A stretch of 51,763 bases of DNA from Methanosarcina spelaei (GTDB taxonomy: Archaea > Halobacteriota > Methanosarcinia > Methanosarcinales > Methanosarcinaceae), in assembly GCF_002287235.1 (NCBI RefSeq), contig NZ_LMVP01000002.1:1-51763 (forward strand), in the 5' to 3' direction. This document shows positions 49,975 through 51,763 of the stretch, in pieces (positions within the stretch are counted from its first letter, which is position 1; each line of letters starts with the position of its first letter). The notes beneath the pieces were generated by a model, which saw only the letters and a program-made list of their open reading frames with translations, searched no databases and was not told where the DNA came from. The position numbers and the translations under genes are program-made.

Positions 49975-51624
49975 ATGGAACCCGAGAGAATTTCCGAAGG
50001 CAGAGTTGTTGCGTTTATCGATATAGGCACTAACTCCATCCGACTTCTTCTGGTCCGGATAAATCCCAATGGGTCTTACTTTCCCCTGACCAAGCAGAAG
50101 GAAACAGTCCGGCTCGGGGATGGAGAATTCATAGACAGGATTTTGCAACCGAAAGCGATAGAACGCGCAGTTGTTGTCTGTAAAAAGTTTGTGGAACTTG
50201 CCAGAGCCTACAGGGCAGAAGAGATCATAGCTGTGGCGACTTCGGCAACGCGAGATGCGAGCAATAAGGTTCAGCTTCTCGAAATGTTGAAAGAGGAGGC
50301 AAACCTGGAAGTCTGTACGATTTCCGGAACCGAAGAAGCTCGCCTCATTTACCTTGGGGTTTCAAGCGGGCTTCGGCTTGGAAACTTAAAAGCTCTGTTC
50401 ATAGATATCGGAGGCGGGAGTACCGAAGTATCGGTAGGGGATCAGACCCAGTGTTATTATCTTTATTCTTTTAACCTTGGAGCTGTCAGGCTGACAAATA
50501 TGTTTTTGCCGGAAGAAGCCGGGCCTGTTTCCGAGGAACAGTACGAGCAGATTAAAAATCACATTCGACATAAGATTACAGATGTAACAAAAGACCTTTC
50601 CGAGTACGATATAAATTGTTCAATTGGAAGCTCTGGAACAATTGAAAACCTTGCAAGAATCGCTTTTATCTACCTGCATAAAACAGCCAGTGAGAGTTTT
50701 GAGAAACTGGAGTATGAAGACCTGAAGAAAATAGTCAGGGCAATGAGCGCCATACCCCTCGAAGAGAGGCGCAGGTTTCCGGGAATTAACGCGCAAAGAG
50801 CTGATATCATTATCGCGGGGGCTGCAATTATTGAAACTTTTATGGAAGAGATGGGGCTTTCCGAAATCAGGATAAGTAAACGCGGGCTTCGAGAGGGGCT
50901 GCTTGTAGATTATATCTCAAAGAGTGAATTCTCCTACATGATTACGCAGATGTCGGTAAGAAAGCGCAGCATCATGCAGCTTGGGCTTACCTGCAATTTC
51001 GATGAAGAACATGCTCATACCGTTACCAGACTTGCCCTTGAGCTCTTTGACAGTATCCAGGCGCTTGGAATTTATAAGTTCAGGGAAGGAGAAAGGGAAC
51101 TTCTTGAATACGGTTCCACCCTGCACGACATAGGGACATTTCTATCGTATGATACCCACCAGGCTCACGCCTACCACCTGATAAGGGAGAGCAATCTTCC
51201 AGGTTTCCATCCTGAAGAAATTGAAATAATAGCAAATCTTGCCTATTTCCACAGTAAAAACACGCCTAAGAAGAAACATCCTAATCTTGTTGGGCTCAAT
51301 AAAGATATCGTAAAAAGTATAAAAGTTCTCAGTGCCCTGCTCCGCATTGCTGAAGGGTTGGACCGTTCTCACAATGGAGTTATTTCACACGTCCGATTTT
51401 ACATAGCTTCTACCGACAGCCTGGTGCTTGAAACACACGCCCGTCATGAGTGCCAGCTTGAAATCTGGGAAGTAGAGAAGCAGAAAAAGCATTTTAAGAA
51501 AATATTCGGATATAATCTTCAGTCCAAGGTCATTATAAAGCAGGATGCTGGGGTTCCTTTAGTCCTTGAAGGAGGCGCTGAAATTGAAGAACTTCCAGAT
51601 ATTGAAATGTCCTCGAAAAGTTAA
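49975..51624 (+). CDS. ppx: Exopolyphosphatase (Ppx/GppA family) with HD domain
   Basis: Removes phosphate from polyphosphate ends (or hydrolyses pppGpp in bacterial homologues). The 549-residue protein has the ASKHA-type N-domain: FIDIGTNSIRLLLVRI, TSATRDASN, DIGGGSTEVS, GSSGTIENLA. A C-terminal HD-type metal-dependent domain (EEHAHTVTRLALELFD, EYGSTLHDIGTFLS, YFHSKN) gives the full-length class. ATG 49975 is preferred over GTG 49966, because AGGTGG lies 6 nt upstream of it. Partner of ppk1 in the same neighbourhood; the CARDB gene lies between them in the other direction, so they are not an operon. Confidence 0.93.
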   Translation: MEPERISEGRVVAFIDIGTNSIRLLLVRINPNGSYFPLTKQKETVRLGDGEFIDRILQPKAIERAVVVCKKFVELARAYRAEEIIAVATSATRDASNKVQLLEMLKEEANLEVCTISGTEEARLIYLGVSSGLRLGNLKALFIDIGGGSTEVSVGDQTQCYYLYSFNLGAVRLTNMFLPEEAGPVSEEQYEQIKNHIRHKITDVTKDLSEYDINCSIGSSGTIENLARIAFIYLHKTASESFEKLEYEDLKKIVRAMSAIPLEERRRFPGINAQRADIIIAGAAIIETFMEEMGLSEIRISKRGLREGLLVDYISKSEFSYMITQMSVRKRSIMQLGLTCNFDEEHAHTVTRLALELFDSIQALGIYKFREGERELLEYGSTLHDIGTFLSYDTHQAHAYHLIRESNLPGFHPEEIEIIANLAYFHSKNTPKKKHPNLVGLNKDIVKSIKVLSALLRIAEGLDRSHNGVISHVRFYIASTDSLVLETHARHECQLEIWEVEKQKKHFKKIFGYNLQSKVIIKQDAGVPLVLEGGAEIEELPDIEMSSKS

Positions 51625-51709
51625 GTTAACAATTTACTTATTATGAAATGGATTTACAATAAATCGAAAGTAAACTCACTTATAAACTTTATTTTAACCC
51701 ATTGAAACT

Positions 51710-51763
51710 TATTTCAGTCGAATACCCCGCTAGCTTGCTGCGGGGATGGAAAACTTCCCCGGT
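51710..51763. mobile_element. Second copy of the hairpin element end, cut by the window edge
   Basis: Repeats 22822-22875 almost perfectly, with one extra A (ggaaaactt versus ggaaactt). It contains the same ACCCCGC...GCGGGG hairpin. Only the first end is seen; the rest of the element lies outside the window. Confidence 0.8.

Overview
The window is a piece of a Methanosarcina chromosome (genus firm, species not decided). The evidence is a moderately AT-rich archaeal genome with long, repeat-laden intergenic regions, euryarchaeal information genes (polymerase D small subunit, aRF1, RadB, Sec61-beta, Taw1), a two-domain Methanosarcina-type S-layer protein, a PGF-pre-PGF/CARDB surface protein, an NrdH-NrdD-NrdG class III ribonucleotide reductase operon, and Shine-Dalgarno sites matching GGAGGTGAT. 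None of the genes called here ends in UAG, which fits a lineage that reads UAG as pyrrolysine.

Layout. 0-11 kb: tRNA-dihydrouridine synthase and signal peptidase on the minus strand, then DNA polymerase II small subunit, 4-demethylwyosine synthase Taw1, release factor aRF1 and arginyl-tRNA synthetase on the plus strand. 11-20 kb is an accessory-looking stretch: a DinG/XPD-type helicase, three tandem paralogues that look like catalytic-domain-less recombinase/SAM-like proteins, a DUF6398-like HTH protein, a RelE-type toxin-antitoxin pair under a perfect palindrome, two MetE-like methyltransferase paralogues, a 56-residue ribbon-helix-helix protein and tRNA-Lys(CTT). 20-23 kb: four tandem TRAM-domain RNA-binding proteins and a bactofilin-like protein. 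23-27 kb: an SsuABC/TauABC-type importer facing an HTH regulator. 27-36 kb: a large mosaic S-layer protein, ThiL, and nrdH-nrdD-nrdG. 37-45 kb: RadB, inositol-phosphate synthase, MtnA-type isomerase, Sec61-beta, an alpha/beta hydrolase and a MutS-family ATPase. 45-51.7 kb: polyphosphate kinase and exopolyphosphatase flanking a CARDB surface protein, then the first bases of a repeated hairpin element.

Functional groups. Replication and repair (DP1, RadB, helicase, MutS-like protein, anaerobic ribonucleotide reductase), translation and tRNA modification (aRF1, ArgRS, Taw1, Dus, tRNA-Lys, TRAM proteins), secretion and envelope (signal peptidase, Sec61-beta, S-layer, CARDB protein, inositol lipid precursor synthesis), and polyphosphate turnover (Ppk/Ppx).

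The most interesting non-gene content is structural. There are two 130-bp MITE-like copies with no mismatch in opposite orientation 31.5 kb apart, a 198-bp MITE with 24-bp terminal repeats and an 8-bp target duplication, a third MITE-like element in the importer/regulator divergent region, and an IS200/IS605-like hairpin element present twice. Many short tandem arrays occur, each with its own unit, and two of them start at the 3' end of an adjacent gene. radB appears to start at an AUA codon. The 13.9-16.4 kb cluster is the best candidate for an undescribed system.
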